Origin: Mercenaria mercenaria
Lineage: Eukaryota > Mollusca > Bivalvia > Venerida > Veneridae
Reading direction: 5' to 3'
DNA length: 64,000 nt
Assembly: GCF_021730395.1 (NCBI RefSeq)
Contig: NC_069361.1
Span: 68,085,001-68,149,000, forward strand
The position numbers and the translations under genes were made by a program. Positions 36,601 to 47,324 of this stretch are shown here, piece by piece. The notes beneath the pieces were generated by a model. It did no database searches. It was not told the DNA's origin and was given only the letters and a program-made list of their open reading frames with translations. The stretch's first letter is position 1; the number at the start of each line of letters is the position of its first letter.

Positions 36601-39600
36601 TTTTCAAGGTCATATCATGATAAAGACTCGGGCAAAGAGTCATGAATTTACATCAAATACTTTTTGAGTTAGCCATGCAATTAGGTGAAAATATGCAGTT
36701 TTGACTATTTCAGGGGCCATAACTTTAAAAATAGGGAATGAAGCTACACTTGAAATAAGAGGTGCACAAGTTTATTACATGATAAGATTCATGCATGGTT
36801 TCATCATTTAATATCAAATACTTTTTGAGCTAGGCACGTCACAAGGTGAAATTGTGCATATTTGACTTTTTCAGGGACCATAACTCTGGAAATAGGGGGT
36901 GGAGGCAGTCGAAAAATGGGAGGTTCGCATGTTCATGTCATAAAGACAGGTGCAAGGTTTCATCAATTTATATCAAATACTTTTTGAGGTAGGTACGTGA
37001 CAAAGTGAAAATGTGCATTTTTGACTATTTCAGGGGCCATAATGCAGGAAAAAGGAGACGGACGAAAAATAGGAGGTGCAAAAGTTCCATTCATGATAAA
37101 GACCCATGCAATGTGTCATTAATTTATATGGAACATTTTTGAGCTAGGCTCTTCACAAGGTGAAAATGTGCATTTATGACTATTTCAGGGGCCATAACTA
37201 AGGAATTAGGTGTCGGAGCCAGACAAAAATAGGAGGTGTGCATGTTCATATCACAATTAAGACTCAAGCAAGGTTTCATCAATTTCTATGAAATACCTCT
37301 TGAGGTAGGCATGTCACAAGGTAAAAGTGTGCATTTTTGACTGCCATAACTCAGGAAAATAGGGGATGGAGCCGGATTATAAATAGAAAGTGCATAAGTT
37401 CATATCATGATGAAGAATCCTGCAAGGTTTCATCAATCTATGTCAAATATGTTCAGAGCCAAGTGCGTCACAAGGTGAAAATATGTTTTTTTTTTTTTAC
37501 AATTTCAGGCGCAATAACTCTGGAAAAAGGGGGCAAAACCGGATGAAAAATAGAGGGTGCACATGTTTATATCTTGAGAAAGAATCATGCAAGGTTTCAT
37601 CAATTTCAGGGTTGCCAATCAATTGGGAGAATGAAATGCCCTGACTTTTCACTGACATTTTCCTGACTTAACCATACTTTTCACTGACCAATACTACCCT
37701 ATTTTAGACCTCCTCGTCCTCTAAAGCAATCCGATCTATCATTCTATACTTATGCTTTGGAGGCAAGGGTTTCAGAGCCTTTCAGTTTTCAAAATTCCAA
37801 AAGTTAACATAAAAAAGAAAATTGATTCCATTTAAATTATGTTTTTACACATTTACACAAAATGTGTTTGGATAAATACTGCTTGAAAACTGTGATAGGT
37901 ATTGGACGTTCTTAAAATCAATCCAGAATTTCATTTTTCCCTGACTTTTCTAAAATTTCATTTTTCACCGATCATTATCAAGATTTCCGTGACAATTCAC
38001 TGACCTTGAAAAAAATAAAACATTTCCTTGACTTTTCAAGGTAAATGGCAACCCTGAATTTTCATTAAATTCTTTTTGAGTTAGGCGCGTCACAAACTTA
38101 GGATGGACAAACACACAGATGGATGCACAGACAAGACCAAAATTATATGCCCCCCCACCACTCATGGAAAAGAACGCAAGAATGTATTGCAGTATGCAAT
38201 AAAATGTCATTTCATTTTATTCAGGTATAATACATTTAGATGCTATAATGATAAAAAAAAATAAAACAGAATATTCAAACAAGAGCTATCAGAGGACAGC
38301 AACACTCGACTATTCAACAGCCGTGTCAGGTTAATGAATATTAAAGTCCAAAACGGGAATGACCTAGTGATATCACGAAAACCAATATTCTGAACAATTT
38401 TCATGAAGATTAGACCAGAATGTGGTCTCTTGCGAGTAAACAAATATTTTCTTTGATTTGACCTATTGACCTATTTTTCTATTTTTATTTTTATATTTCA
38501 TCAAGGCAGCCATTCTGACTAGATCTATGAATATCCAGTGTAAAATGCAGCCCCTATTGCATACAAAAAGGTTTTTCTTTGATTTGACCTAGTGACTTAG
38601 TTTTTAAAACCAGTTGGCCAAAATTTGAAACTGACCTAGATCTCATCCAGACAAACAATCTGATTGAATTTCATGATGATCAGGCGTAAAATGCAGATCC
38701 TGTTGCACACACAAATATTTTATTTGATTTGACCAAGTCACCTTGTTTTAGACCCCTGATGACCCATTTTCAGAACTGACCAAATTTTATGAATATCCAC
38801 TGTAATATGTAGCCCCTATTAGGTACACAAGGTTTTTCTTTAATTTGACCGAGTGACATAGTTTTTGACCTTAGATAACCAATATCTAATCTTGACCAAG
38901 ATTTCATCCAGACAAACATTCTGATCAGATTTCACGAATATCTGGTGTAAAATGCAGTCCTTAATGCATACACAATGTTTTTTTTATTTGAGCTAGTGAT
39001 CTAGCTTTTGATCCCAGATGACAAATATTCAAACTTGACCTAGATTTGATCTAAGAAATCATTCCTTCTAAATTTCATGAAGATCAATTGAAAAATACAA
39101 CTTTTATCGCATATCTAACCTAGTGACTTAGTTTGAGACCCCGGATGACCCATTTTCAAACTTGACCTAGATTTTATTAAGGCAATCATTCGGACTACAT
39201 TTCATGAATATCCAGTGTAAAATGCAGCCCCTTTTGTGAACACAAAGTTTTCCTTTAATTTGACCGAGTGACCTAGTTTTTGACCCTAGATTACCCATAT
39301 TCAAACCTGACCTAGATTTCATCTAGACCAACATTCTGATCAAATTTCATGAGATCTGATGTAAAATGAAGTCCCTATTGCATACACAAAGTTTTTCTTT
39401 GATTTGACCTAGTGTCCTAGTTTTTGACCCCAGATTAACCATATTCAATGCTGACCTAGATTTTATCAAGGAAATTATTCTGACCAAATCTCATGAAGAT
39501 CAATTGAAAAATACAGCATCTATCGCATACACAAGGTTTTTCTTTGATTTGATCTAGTGGCCTAGTTTTTTACCCCCGATGACCCATGAACTTGGCCTAG

Positions 39601-42600
39601 ATGTCATCAAGGAAATCATTCTGACCAAATTTCATGAAGATCAATTGAAAAATACAGCCTCTATCGCATACACAAGCTTAATGTTTACAGATGACAGACA
39701 ACAGACGCCGGACACCGGACATCAAAACGATCACAATAACTCAACTGAGCATTGAGCATTGCTCAGGTGAGCTAATAAAAACACAAAATTTAGAGACTAT
39801 TATGTATCATTTAATTAGATAGAATTTTATGCTTTTAACTTGTTAAGTATATAATATTATGTGAAAAATGATAACATACAACAGCAGAATGCCAATCTAG
39901 CCTCGCGTCACTAACAAAATAACAGCTACCACTGAATAAGACCCATCGTTCTGGACATGCTTCAACAGCTTTTGTAAATTAAGAAAGAAACACATAAAGA
40001 TTTGTTCCAGTAGACATGGTTCAACTGCTTCAAAATCTGTAAATAAGGACATATCTATCCTGCAAACATGGTTCAGCTTCATTATTTCATCACGAGTGGG
40101 AACCTGGGTAAAACCACCAACCTTTCGTAAGCCAGCTGGATGGCTTCCTCACATGAAAAATTCAACACCCCAATTGATGCTCGAACCCACATCAATTAGG
40201 GGCAAAATCCAAAGCTTTTAAAATGCCATTCAGTTTCAAAGTTATATTGTCAGATGACAATGTGAACAATTTATCCTGAAGAGGATTATTCAATTTCCTT
40301 CATAAGATCTATTTTTGTTGTCCAAAATAAAACATTTTATTATACATACTGTTCAATTCAGTTTTAATAATGGCACTGTGGAATAACTTCTATGTTTAAG
40401 TTAATAGGGTATATTCTCATTAAAAACTTGCAATCCTTACTTTACACTATATGAGGACAGAAACAAAGTAAATATCAAGTCAGTCTGTTCACATCTGTAA
40501 AGATGTCATATACAATTCTTACAACAAAATCAAGAATCAAGGCCCAGTAAGCAACCAAATATTATATAACAGCACAAATACCTTCACAGTTCCTCCCTTT
40601 AAATCCATCAGTACAACTGCATGTGTAATTGTCTCCAACCTCTACACATGTACCATTATTCTTACAAGGGCTTGTGCTACACATGTTCAATTCTGTATTA
40701 TAGAAATATATTATTTAAGGATTTTTCTGGAATAGAAGAATTCAACACCCTAAATGAGGCTTGAACCATATCAATGAGGGGCAAAACCCAAAGCTTTCAA
40801 AATGCCATTCAAAGTTATATCATCAGATGACAATGTAAACAATTTATCCTGAAGAGGATTACTTAAGATAAAACTATTATTCTTACACTCTGAACACATC
40901 ATCATTGGTTCAATTTCCTTCATAAGATCTATTTTTGTTGTCCAAAATAAAACATTTTATTATACATACTGTTCAATTCAGTTTTAATAATGGCACTGTG
41001 GTACAACTTCCAGGTTAAAGTTAATAGGGTATATTCTCATTAAAAACTTGCAATCCTTACTTTACACTATATGAGGACAGAAACAAGTAAATATCAAGTC
41101 AGCGTCCATGTTCACATCTTAAAAAAATGTCAGGCCCAATATAACACATTTCTTAACACAAAATCAAGAATCAAGGTCCCAGTAAAGCAATCAAAAATAT
41201 TATTAATAACCAGCACAAATACCCCTTCAAAAAAGTTACCTGCCACAAAATTTAAATTAATCCATCAGTACAACTGCATGTGTATAATTGTCTCCATACC
41301 TCCTTCACATATGGTACCATTATTCTTACATAATGGGAGCTTGTTCGTCTTGTCACATCGTTCCAATTCTTAACTTATCAAGAAAAATTTATAGTTGTTT
41401 TAATCGATCAACAACTATTAATGTCTTAACAATCTTAGGTTGAACCACATACATACCATTTGTTCAATTTCATCCTTCATAAGATCTATTTTTGTTGTCC
41501 AAAATAAAACATTTTATTATACATACTGTTCAATTCAGTTTTAATGATGGCACTGTGGTACAACTTCCAGGTTAAAGTAAATAGGGTATATTCTCATTAA
41601 AAACTTGCAATCCTTACTTTACGCTATATGAGGACCGAAACAAAGTAAATATTAAGTCAGTCTGTTCACATCTGTAAAGATGTCATATACAATTCTTACA
41701 ACAAAATCAAGAATCAAGGCCCAGTCAGCAACCAAATATTATATAACAGCACAAATACCTTCACAGTTCCTCCCTTTAAATCCATCAGTACAACTGCATG
41801 TGTAATTGTCTCCAACCTCTACACATGTACCATTATTCTTACAAGGGCTTGTGCTACACATGTCCAATTCTGTATTACAGAAATATGTTATTTAAGGATT
41901 CTTCTGGAATAGAAGAATTCAACACCCTAAATGAGGCTTGAACCATATCAATGAGGGGCAAAAACCAAAGCTTTTAAAATGCCATTCAAAGTTATATTGT
42001 CAGATGACAATGTAAACAATTTATCCTGAAGAGGATTACTTAAGATAAAACTATGATTCTTACACTTTGAACACATCATCATTTGTTCAATTTCCTTCAT
42101 AAGATCTATTTTTGTTGTCCAAAATAAAACATTTTATTATACATACTGTTCAATTCAGTTTTAATGATGGCACTGTGGTACAACTTCCAGGTTAAAGTTA
42201 ATAGGGTATTTTCTCATTAAAAACTTGCAATCCTTACTTTACACTATATGAGGACAGAAACGAAGTAAATATCAAGTCAGTCTGTTCACATCTGTAAAGA
42301 TGTCACATAGAATCAAGGCCCAGTCAGCAACCAAATATTATATAACAGCACAAATACCTTCACAGTTCCTCCCTTTAAATCCATCAGTACAACTGCATGT
42401 GTAATTGTCTCCAGCCTCTACACATGTACCATTATTCTTACAAAGGCTTGTGCTACACATGTCCAATTCTGTATTATAGAAATATGTGTTTTAAGGATTC
42501 TTAAGGAAAAGCCATTTATGAATGATATCACAATGTTTCCTTCAGCATTCTTGAGTTATCATCTGGAAACTATGAACTTGACCTACTGACCTCAAAATCA

Positions 42601-45445
42601 ATAGATTCATCTGCTGTACATGGCCAACCTCTCTATCAACTTTCGAGATCCTAGGCCCAAGCGTTCTTTAGTTATCATCCGGAGACTGTTTCACTGGTCC
42701 GGGTCACTGCGACCTTGACCTTTGACTTACTGACCTCAAAATCATTAGAGGTCATGACAAACCTCCCTCATAACTTTCATTATACTATGTGTTACAAGTG
42801 TTCTTGTATTACCATATGGAAATCATTTAACTGTTCAGGGTCACTGTGACCTTTGAGCAACTGACCTCAAAATCAATAAAGTCATCTGCTGGTCATGTCC
42901 AACCTCCTATCAGCTTTCATGATCCTAGGTCCAAGGGTCTTGGGTTATCATCTGGAAACAATTTAACTGTTCCTGGTCGCTTTGACCTTGACCTTTGAGC
43001 AACTGACTTCAAAATCAATAGAGGTTATTTGCTGGTTATGATCAACCATCCTATCAACTTTCAATATCCTAGGCCCAAGCGTTCTTGAGTTTTTATCCAG
43101 AAACAAATGATTCTATGGACCAACGGACATACGGAGTGACAGATGCAAAACAATATACCCCACCTTCTTTGAAGGGGCGGGGGTGGGGGGGGGGGGGTGT
43201 GATGGGGGCGGGGGGAGCATAATTACAATAAGATAAGTTTCTAAACAGAAGATTCTAAAGGTTTGCACAACAAATGTATAAGGAAGCAAAGAATGCAGCC
43301 AAGAAGAATAATAGCAGACTCGGTTTGATTGAGTCTGTTCATGAGAGGTAATGAAATGTGCAACATCTCTCACGCCCTCTAGCACCGGCTTAAGCTAAAC
43401 CCTATTACGCATATGTTGAATGGACTCCATGATCTCAAAAGACCGAAAAATATCACAACACTGAAGTCCTCTGTTATCTACTTTGTAATGAAAAAGTAAT
43501 CTGAAGGAAAGTCTTGATAGAGGATCATAAAAGGACATCTGCATCAAACATTTCTCTTTTTTTTCACACTTTCTGTTTGACAAAGAGAATAAAGGACCAG
43601 AACCCCTTGTCTCCAGGTGTTTAGACGCATCTGCAAAATTTGAACAGTTTATTAAAGAATATTTTATACCCATGACAAACTGCTATATTGTGAGTGCTAC
43701 CAAAACATGTTGAAAAAAAACAAAACTTCTTTTCGGATTGAAGCTTCACACACAAACTAATAATCCACTTCCATAAGGTTACAAAGCAAGCAATGTCGGC
43801 AAAACTGATAAATGTTTCCCGATGTATGCAGAAAAAAGCATAAAAGCAGAGTTCACTGACTGGGCACATACCTCATCCTAGCAGTGAAGTTTAAAAAAAA
43901 GAAGTTTCTTAAAAAACAGGCTAGTAGCTGTTTGGAAAAGCACTAACAAGATATGTGAATTTTCCTCTTTGGAGTGTAGCCTGAATTTTCATTGAATATC
44001 AGCTAGAGGTTGAAAAAGAATACCTTGGACGAGGAAGGCACAATAGTACTGTTGAATATAGTACTGCTGAATAATCAAAGGCAAATAACTCGGTGAAAAA
44101 AAAAAAACATCAGACAGAAAAACAAAAATAATATATGCATTTCTTGAGAGTGAAGCTTAGCTTCCTATGATGTTTTACTCAATGCAAGTGAGTGATCGCT
44201 GATAAGTACTTCACACACAGCAAAATTATTGATTCTATAGAACACTTATCTTGATGAATCATTGGACAAGAACAGTGAAAAATCATTGTAGCAGAACATA
44301 AAGATTATAATTATGCCCATCTCCTCTTCCTATTAAGTAATGCGTTATTCCAACCTGAGTGATTTCTAAGAAATATTACAAACAAGAAATGATGGATGGA
44401 CAGATACACAGACGGACTGACGAAGCAGCCAAAATATACACCCCTTTCCCAATCAAGGAGCATAATAATCCACTTCCCTGTAAGAATAAATCCTCAAGGT
44501 TACAACAAAAATTACTTCCCTTTTCAATATAAAATCAAAAGGTTACAACAAAAATTACTTCCCTTTGCAATATAGTCAGAAGGTTACATTAAGAATTACT
44601 TCCCTTTGCAATATAGTCAGAAGGTTACAACAAAAATTACTTCCCTTTTCAATATAAAATCAAAAGGTTGCAACAAAAATTCTTTCACTTTCCAGAATAA
44701 CACCAGACTGCAACCTCCCTTTTCAGAAATAAAAGCACAAGGTAACAACCTTAATTCACTTCCCTTTTCAGAAATAAACTTCAAGCATACAACGTAAATT
44801 AATTTTCCTTCTCCAGAATAAAACTCCATGGTTACAATCTCAACTATTTTCCTTCTCTCTCCATAAAAATTCATTTCCCTCTGTGGAAATCAACATATTG
44901 CTTATCATTTAAATTCTTTTCAATTGTCTTGTGTCAGAAAATCATTTTATGATGTATGTCTGAAACATACGTGTCTAATTTCATTTTCTGAACAATCAGG
45001 CATTTTAATTAATTCTTTCTAACAAACACAACACAGTTCATATCTACTAATATTACCATTACATTTTTCAAAATATGCACTTACCACCTGATTCCGAGTC
45101 TGATGAACTTTTATCTTTCTTTGAGTCTGATGAACCTTTATCTTTCTTTGAGTCTGATGAACTTTTATCTTTCTTTGAGTCTGATGAACCTTTATCTTTC
45201 TTTGAGTCTGATGAACTTTTATCTTTCTTTGAGTCTGATGAACCTTTATCTTTCTTTGAGTCTGATGAACCTTTATCTTTCTTTGAGTCTGATGAACTTT
45301 TATCTTTCTTTGAGTCTGATGAACATTTATCTTTCTTTGAGTCTGATGAACCTTTACCCGATTCTGTGTCGCTTGGAATGGGCTTGGCATTTGCAACACT
45401 CTCAGGTCCTGTTAGACAGGTTAAAGCACATGCTAAGAATATAAC
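33435..45445 (-). CDS. Gene B: secreted SSDSKKDK-repeat / EGF(3) / C-type lectin protein (first exon missing)
   Basis: Exons on the minus strand are 45445-45085, 42468-42358, 41869-41759, 40692-40582, 39968-39880, 34307-34223 and 33658-33435. They join in phase throughout (1,1,1,1,0,1) and give 363 residues from the first exon seen. Order: hydrophobic signal-peptide core (VIFLACALTC...), nine copies of [GSC]SSDSKKDK, three six-cysteine EGF modules, then a complete C-type lectin domain (CPERW, SCYF, AACNEMGGYLVEI, FWIGLND, DDCVY, WYDENC, YICE). Likely a secreted adhesive or recognition protein of extracellular fluid or matrix. The lectin site lacks EPN/QPD and WND. The ATG exon must lie above 45460 and was not identified; alternatively an ATG in the open frame up to 45571 is used. 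Confidence 0.85.
34223..34307 (-). CDS. Gene B exon: central helix of lectin domain
   Basis: Acceptor 'attattatcag', phase 0. It reads AACNEMGGYLVEIQSGQEV then IFTSSIAIP, and ends with T before a perfect GTAAGT (phase 1). It matches the C...GGYLVEI helix-2 motif and continues directly from DWHSAV of the previous exon. Confidence 0.88.
34399..35730. mobile_element. Foldback element built of an 'agccagagt' minisatellite
   Basis: Ends in long inverted repeats: 'gtgcgtaaaattagccagag' at the left and the complement of 'gtgcgtgaaattagccggag' at the right (to 35730). Both run into 'cagccagagtagccagagtt'. The left half holds 10/20-bp 'agccagagt(tc)' units in one orientation. The right half, from about 35280, holds the complement 'gaactctggctactctgg'. 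A palindromic MITE sits in the middle (34755-34994). It lies in the intron between the first two lectin exons of gene B. Confidence 0.8.
34755..34994. mobile_element. Palindromic MITE inside foldback element
   Basis: Starts 'attgagccgtgccatgagaa' and ends with the complement. Each arm of ~100 bp carries 'agaccagcctg' / 'agtctggtcaggatccatgc'. Arms differ by a few bases, so it is not a perfect hairpin. Confidence 0.8.
35789..36117 (+). repeat. Array element, one-unit copy, family of 59445-59925
   Basis: Shares 'gagctgcttttgagaaa', 'ttggctagttatccaacttg', 'gatcagatgagaaatgttcg', a 'gtgacagacgcacagg' tract and the terminal hairpin 'caccaatgtgtggtg' before 'gggagatataat'. Confidence 0.7.
36500..38205 (+). 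repeat. Tandem-array element, ~155 bp units, split by a MITE
   Basis: About seven units with 'caggggccataactctg', 'gcaaggtttcatcaattta' and 'ctttttgagctaggc'. The array runs to 37604, is cut by the 37605-38058 element and resumes to a 'gatggacaaacacacagatg' tract and 'gccccccca' near 38150. Confidence 0.7.
37605..38058. mobile_element. hAT-like MITE with 13-bp inverted ends
   Basis: Ends 'ttcagggttgcca' and 'tggcaaccctgaa' are exact complements. 'tttcatcaa' lies just left and 'tttcattaa' just right, a possible 8-9 bp target duplication. The inside repeats 'ctgacttttcactgac'. No transposase is present. The superfamily is an inference from the CAGGGTTGCC end and duplication length. Confidence 0.6.
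38275..39775 (-). mobile_element. Tandem-array element, family of 30271-31949, inverted
   Basis: Units of ~145 bp with 'tttttctttgatttgaccta', 'gtgacctagtttttgac' and 'aaaatgcagcccctatt'. The right end (39690-39775) has 'gacagacaacagacgccgg' and the hairpin 'gagcattgctcaggtgagct'. The left end 'acaagagctatcagaggaca' differs from the inner element's far end. Confidence 0.7.
39880..39968 (-). CDS. Gene B exon: N-terminal part of lectin domain
   Basis: Acceptor 'tttcttaatttacaaaag', two bases completing Ala, then VEACPERWVLFSGSCYFVSD and ARLDWHSAV. Donor 'GTATGT' in phase 0. The CPxxW...CYxF...DW.SA pattern is the start of a C-type lectin domain. Confidence 0.88.
40080..40215 (-). mobile_element. 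SINE fragment
   Basis: Matches the middle and part of the head of the 16243-16521 SINE ('cattatttcatcacgagtgg', 'gccagctggatggcttcctc', 'gctcgaaccca'). The tRNA head is incomplete. The same head piece recurs at 40740-40800 and 41929-41985 within the duplicated EGF units. Confidence 0.65.
40582..40692 (-). CDS. Gene B exon: EGF module 3
   Basis: 111 bp, phase 1-1, LNMCSTSPCKNNGTC... then CSCTDGFKGRNCE and a phase-1 G that joins the lectin exon at 39968. Asn replaces the Asp of the other copies in LxMC. Confidence 0.88.
41215..41372 (-). pseudogene. Disrupted fourth EGF exon copy
   Basis: Aligns along its length with the three intact EGF exons (shared 'atccatcagtacaactgcat', 'accattattcttaca'). 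It carries many one- to four-base insertions, so no EGF frame is kept. The flanking 41085-41475 is affected the same way, while the sequence before it (40911-41080) is clean. Either a decayed copy or, more likely, a stretch of uncorrected long-read consensus. Confidence 0.7.
41759..41869 (-). CDS. Gene B exon: EGF module 2
   Basis: 111 bp, phase 1-1, LDMCSTSPCKNNGTCVEVG then DNYTCSCTDGFKGRNCE. Acceptor '...acag' and donor 'GTATTT' are shared with the other two copies. The missing Asp/Asn-x-Asp start makes a calcium-binding EGF unlikely. Confidence 0.88.
42358..42468 (-). CDS. Gene B exon: EGF module 1
   Basis: A symmetrical phase 1-1 exon of 111 bp. It reads (E)LDMCSTSLCKNNGTCVEAG and DNYTCSCTDGFKGRNCE, with six cysteines in EGF spacing. 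This copy has Leu where the two others have Pro (SLC against SPC) and Ala where they have Val. Confidence 0.88.
42530..43215 (+). repeat. Array element, ~150 bp units, with G-rich end
   Basis: Four units with 'ctgacctcaaaatcaataga', 'caacctcctatcagctttca' and 'cctaggcccaagcgttctt'. The end has 'caacggacatacggagtgac' and a stem 'accccaccttctttgaagggg' running into a G-rich run (43175-43218). Confidence 0.7.
43216..44460. other. Intron of gene B, nothing recognised
   Basis: 'atatgttgaatggactcc' at 43411 is shared with 12645. Open frames on the minus strand (80-92 codons at 43395-43869) show no domain and no splice sites in phase with gene B. Confidence 0.35.
44470..44885 (+). repeat. Tandem repeat, ~45 bp units
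   Basis: 'ggttacaacaaaaattactt' followed by 'cccttttcaatataaaatca' recurs at 44499, 44541, 44583, 44625 and more loosely to 44885. Confidence 0.75.
45085..45445 (-). CDS. Gene B exon: signal-peptide core and 9-residue repeats
   Basis: Acceptor 'tgttttatatttcag' just above 45445, phase 0. It reads VIFLACALTCLTG, PESVANA (likely cleavage after ANA), KPIPSDTESGK, then nine units of [G/S/C]SSDSKKDK and a closing SSSDSESG. The donor is a perfect GTAAGT in phase 1. The units are 27 bp and almost identical in DNA, with G- and S-starting forms partly alternating (54-bp order). Unit 2 carries a lone Cys. The run is highly charged, likely disordered, and each unit has an SKKD that fits a casein-kinase-2-type site. 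Long antisense frames here are shadows. Confidence 0.85.
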
Positions 45446-46484
45446 CTGAAATATAAAACAATATACGAAGTAAACAGGACAAGCAGATTTCAGGTAAATG
45501 GTATTCCCCATAATATATGATAAAGTTTTACCCTTAAAAATGCATTGTCTGTAGAGAAAAAGCACTTGCATGCAGCTTAATTTTGGACAAAATGAAAGCT
45601 ACCGATTTTACAGAGTTTACTTGCAATTTTTCATTGCTTACTAAATTATCGATCGAACACAAGTTCCTATATTTAGTAAGTATGACTTTGACACACGCTA
45701 CCTAAACTACAATCAAAAACATTATTCCCTTTAAAAGCTTACTATCTAGCTGGTTTGATTTGCTCACCTCATTTCTAACTGAAATTTTTTTAAGGCAACG
45801 GCAATCGGTAACACCAATGGATGCTCCCTGAAGCAAATATCAGAAATGGGGGTGGGGGGAGGGGGTGGGGGGGTGGGGAGCAATTCAAAAACAGGGTCAT
45901 ACAGTCATGGTTCTTATTTATTGCACTTCCTCTCAAAGACCTTATGTGTTAAGTATAAAGTCAATCCTTTATATAGTTTGCAAGTTATTCTCAGGACAAT
46001 CTTTCATACAAGGGAGATAACAAAAACTGGGTGGTCTAGAGTTATTGTTTGTATGTACTGTACTCCCCATCAATGTGTTCTAAAAGACTTTAAAGTTTGA
46101 AGAAAGCATCTTTCATAGTTAAGGGGAGAATTGCTGCTCTGGACAAACTTTTTAACACAAAGTTTTGTTATAAGGTGGTGATTATATTGTTTGAAAACAA
46201 CAGGAATGGTCACTTAAAAACAAAGATTTGTGCGTTCTAAACATCAGTTTATATACTTTTTTAATTCACCAATTTCTAATGACTACATGTTTATTGAATG
46301 CAAATTGAAAGTTACTGATAACGTTCATTCTCTAACAACTGTTCATTAACCAAATTATATATATATATATATAAACACAACTTACAGCACAATATAATAT
46401 CAGATTCATGGTTGATTACTAAGTGAACAATCTGTCTGGCTTTAGGATATCTGTAAAAAGCTGTATTGCTGAAAATAGAAGGCA
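45446..46484 (-). other. Upstream of the first gene B exon seen
   Basis: Expected to be intron or 5' region of gene B. A G-rich run lies at 45847-45880 and (at)n at 46358-46372. I could not find an ATG exon ending in phase 0. Confidence 0.35.
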
Positions 46485-47324
46485 ATACCGTATAGCGGGT
46501 TAACTCTGCGGGTTTTTATTTCTGCTAAATTTGCGGGTCGAGGCTGTCACGCAGAAATAAATTCCGCACATTTAAACTATCAGCAGATTGTTTTTTGACG
46601 CAGATATTAACTTTAATATTTTGCTTAATATAATGACCTGAGATTTTTAATTCACAAGTTTTTTGTCTACTAGCAAGTTATTCACACCGCATCGATTGTG
46701 GTTGATTGCTTTTGTATCAATCTATTGTCCACGAATGAATGGTTACCGTTTCGGGCGTGTAATCTTTACAAGTGTATATCACAAAACACTCTAGGTTTAT
46801 GTAAAGTTAAACAAACTAATTAATTTGTGTTGTTACTGTTGTAACTGAATGGACAGTGAACGGACTATGTACAGTACTAGAATTTGCATTTGTTAATATT
46901 TGTAAATAAATCGTAGTTTTCTACCAGCAGTGATACATTTTATGAAAATGTCTTTCAAAATGAATTACTGGTACTAGACCTTTTATTTTTAACTCTGATT
47001 ATTGATCATGCATGGTAATGAACAGAGAAATCAGATTTAAACATAAATCAGCTGTGCCAACTTCACTGTCTTAGATTCCGACCTAGATAGTACCACCAAG
47101 ACAAAACTAACGAGAACGATATGCATTTGAATGGTGATTATGACGTAGTAAATGTGGTAGCTATTTTCCATGCACAAAATTTACTTCCAGATTATGCAAA
47201 CCGCAGATATTAATTCCTGCTTTTCTCAAAGGTCACAGAAATAAAAACCGCAGAAATTAACTAGGCCCATTTTAGGACAAAACCTCAATTTTTTTGCCCG
47301 CAGAATTAACCCGCTATACAGTAT
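46485..47324. mobile_element. MITE with 'gtatagcgggttaa' inverted ends
   Basis: The left end 'ataccgtatagcgggttaac' and right end complement 'atactgtatagcgggttaat' continue inward to 'tctgcggg'. It is ~840 bp without coding capacity. Related 'cgcagaattaattc' phrases recur at 56170-56300. Confidence 0.7.

Larger units (their letters stand above)
40216..42480 (-). repeat. Four tandem segmental copies (~560-620 bp) each with an EGF exon
   Basis: The intron phrase 'cataagatctatttttgttg' occurs at about 40302, 40920, 41478 and 42100, each followed after ~270-290 bp by an EGF exon or its disrupted copy. Intron sequence between intact copies differs by only a few percent by eye, including single-base changes such as aataatgg/aatgatgg. 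Confidence 0.85.

Noticed and set aside
45075-45449. Plus-strand frames of LSFFESDEP or LSLSLMN repeats
   Set aside because: Antisense shadows of the gene B repeat exon, which has proper splice sites on the minus strand.
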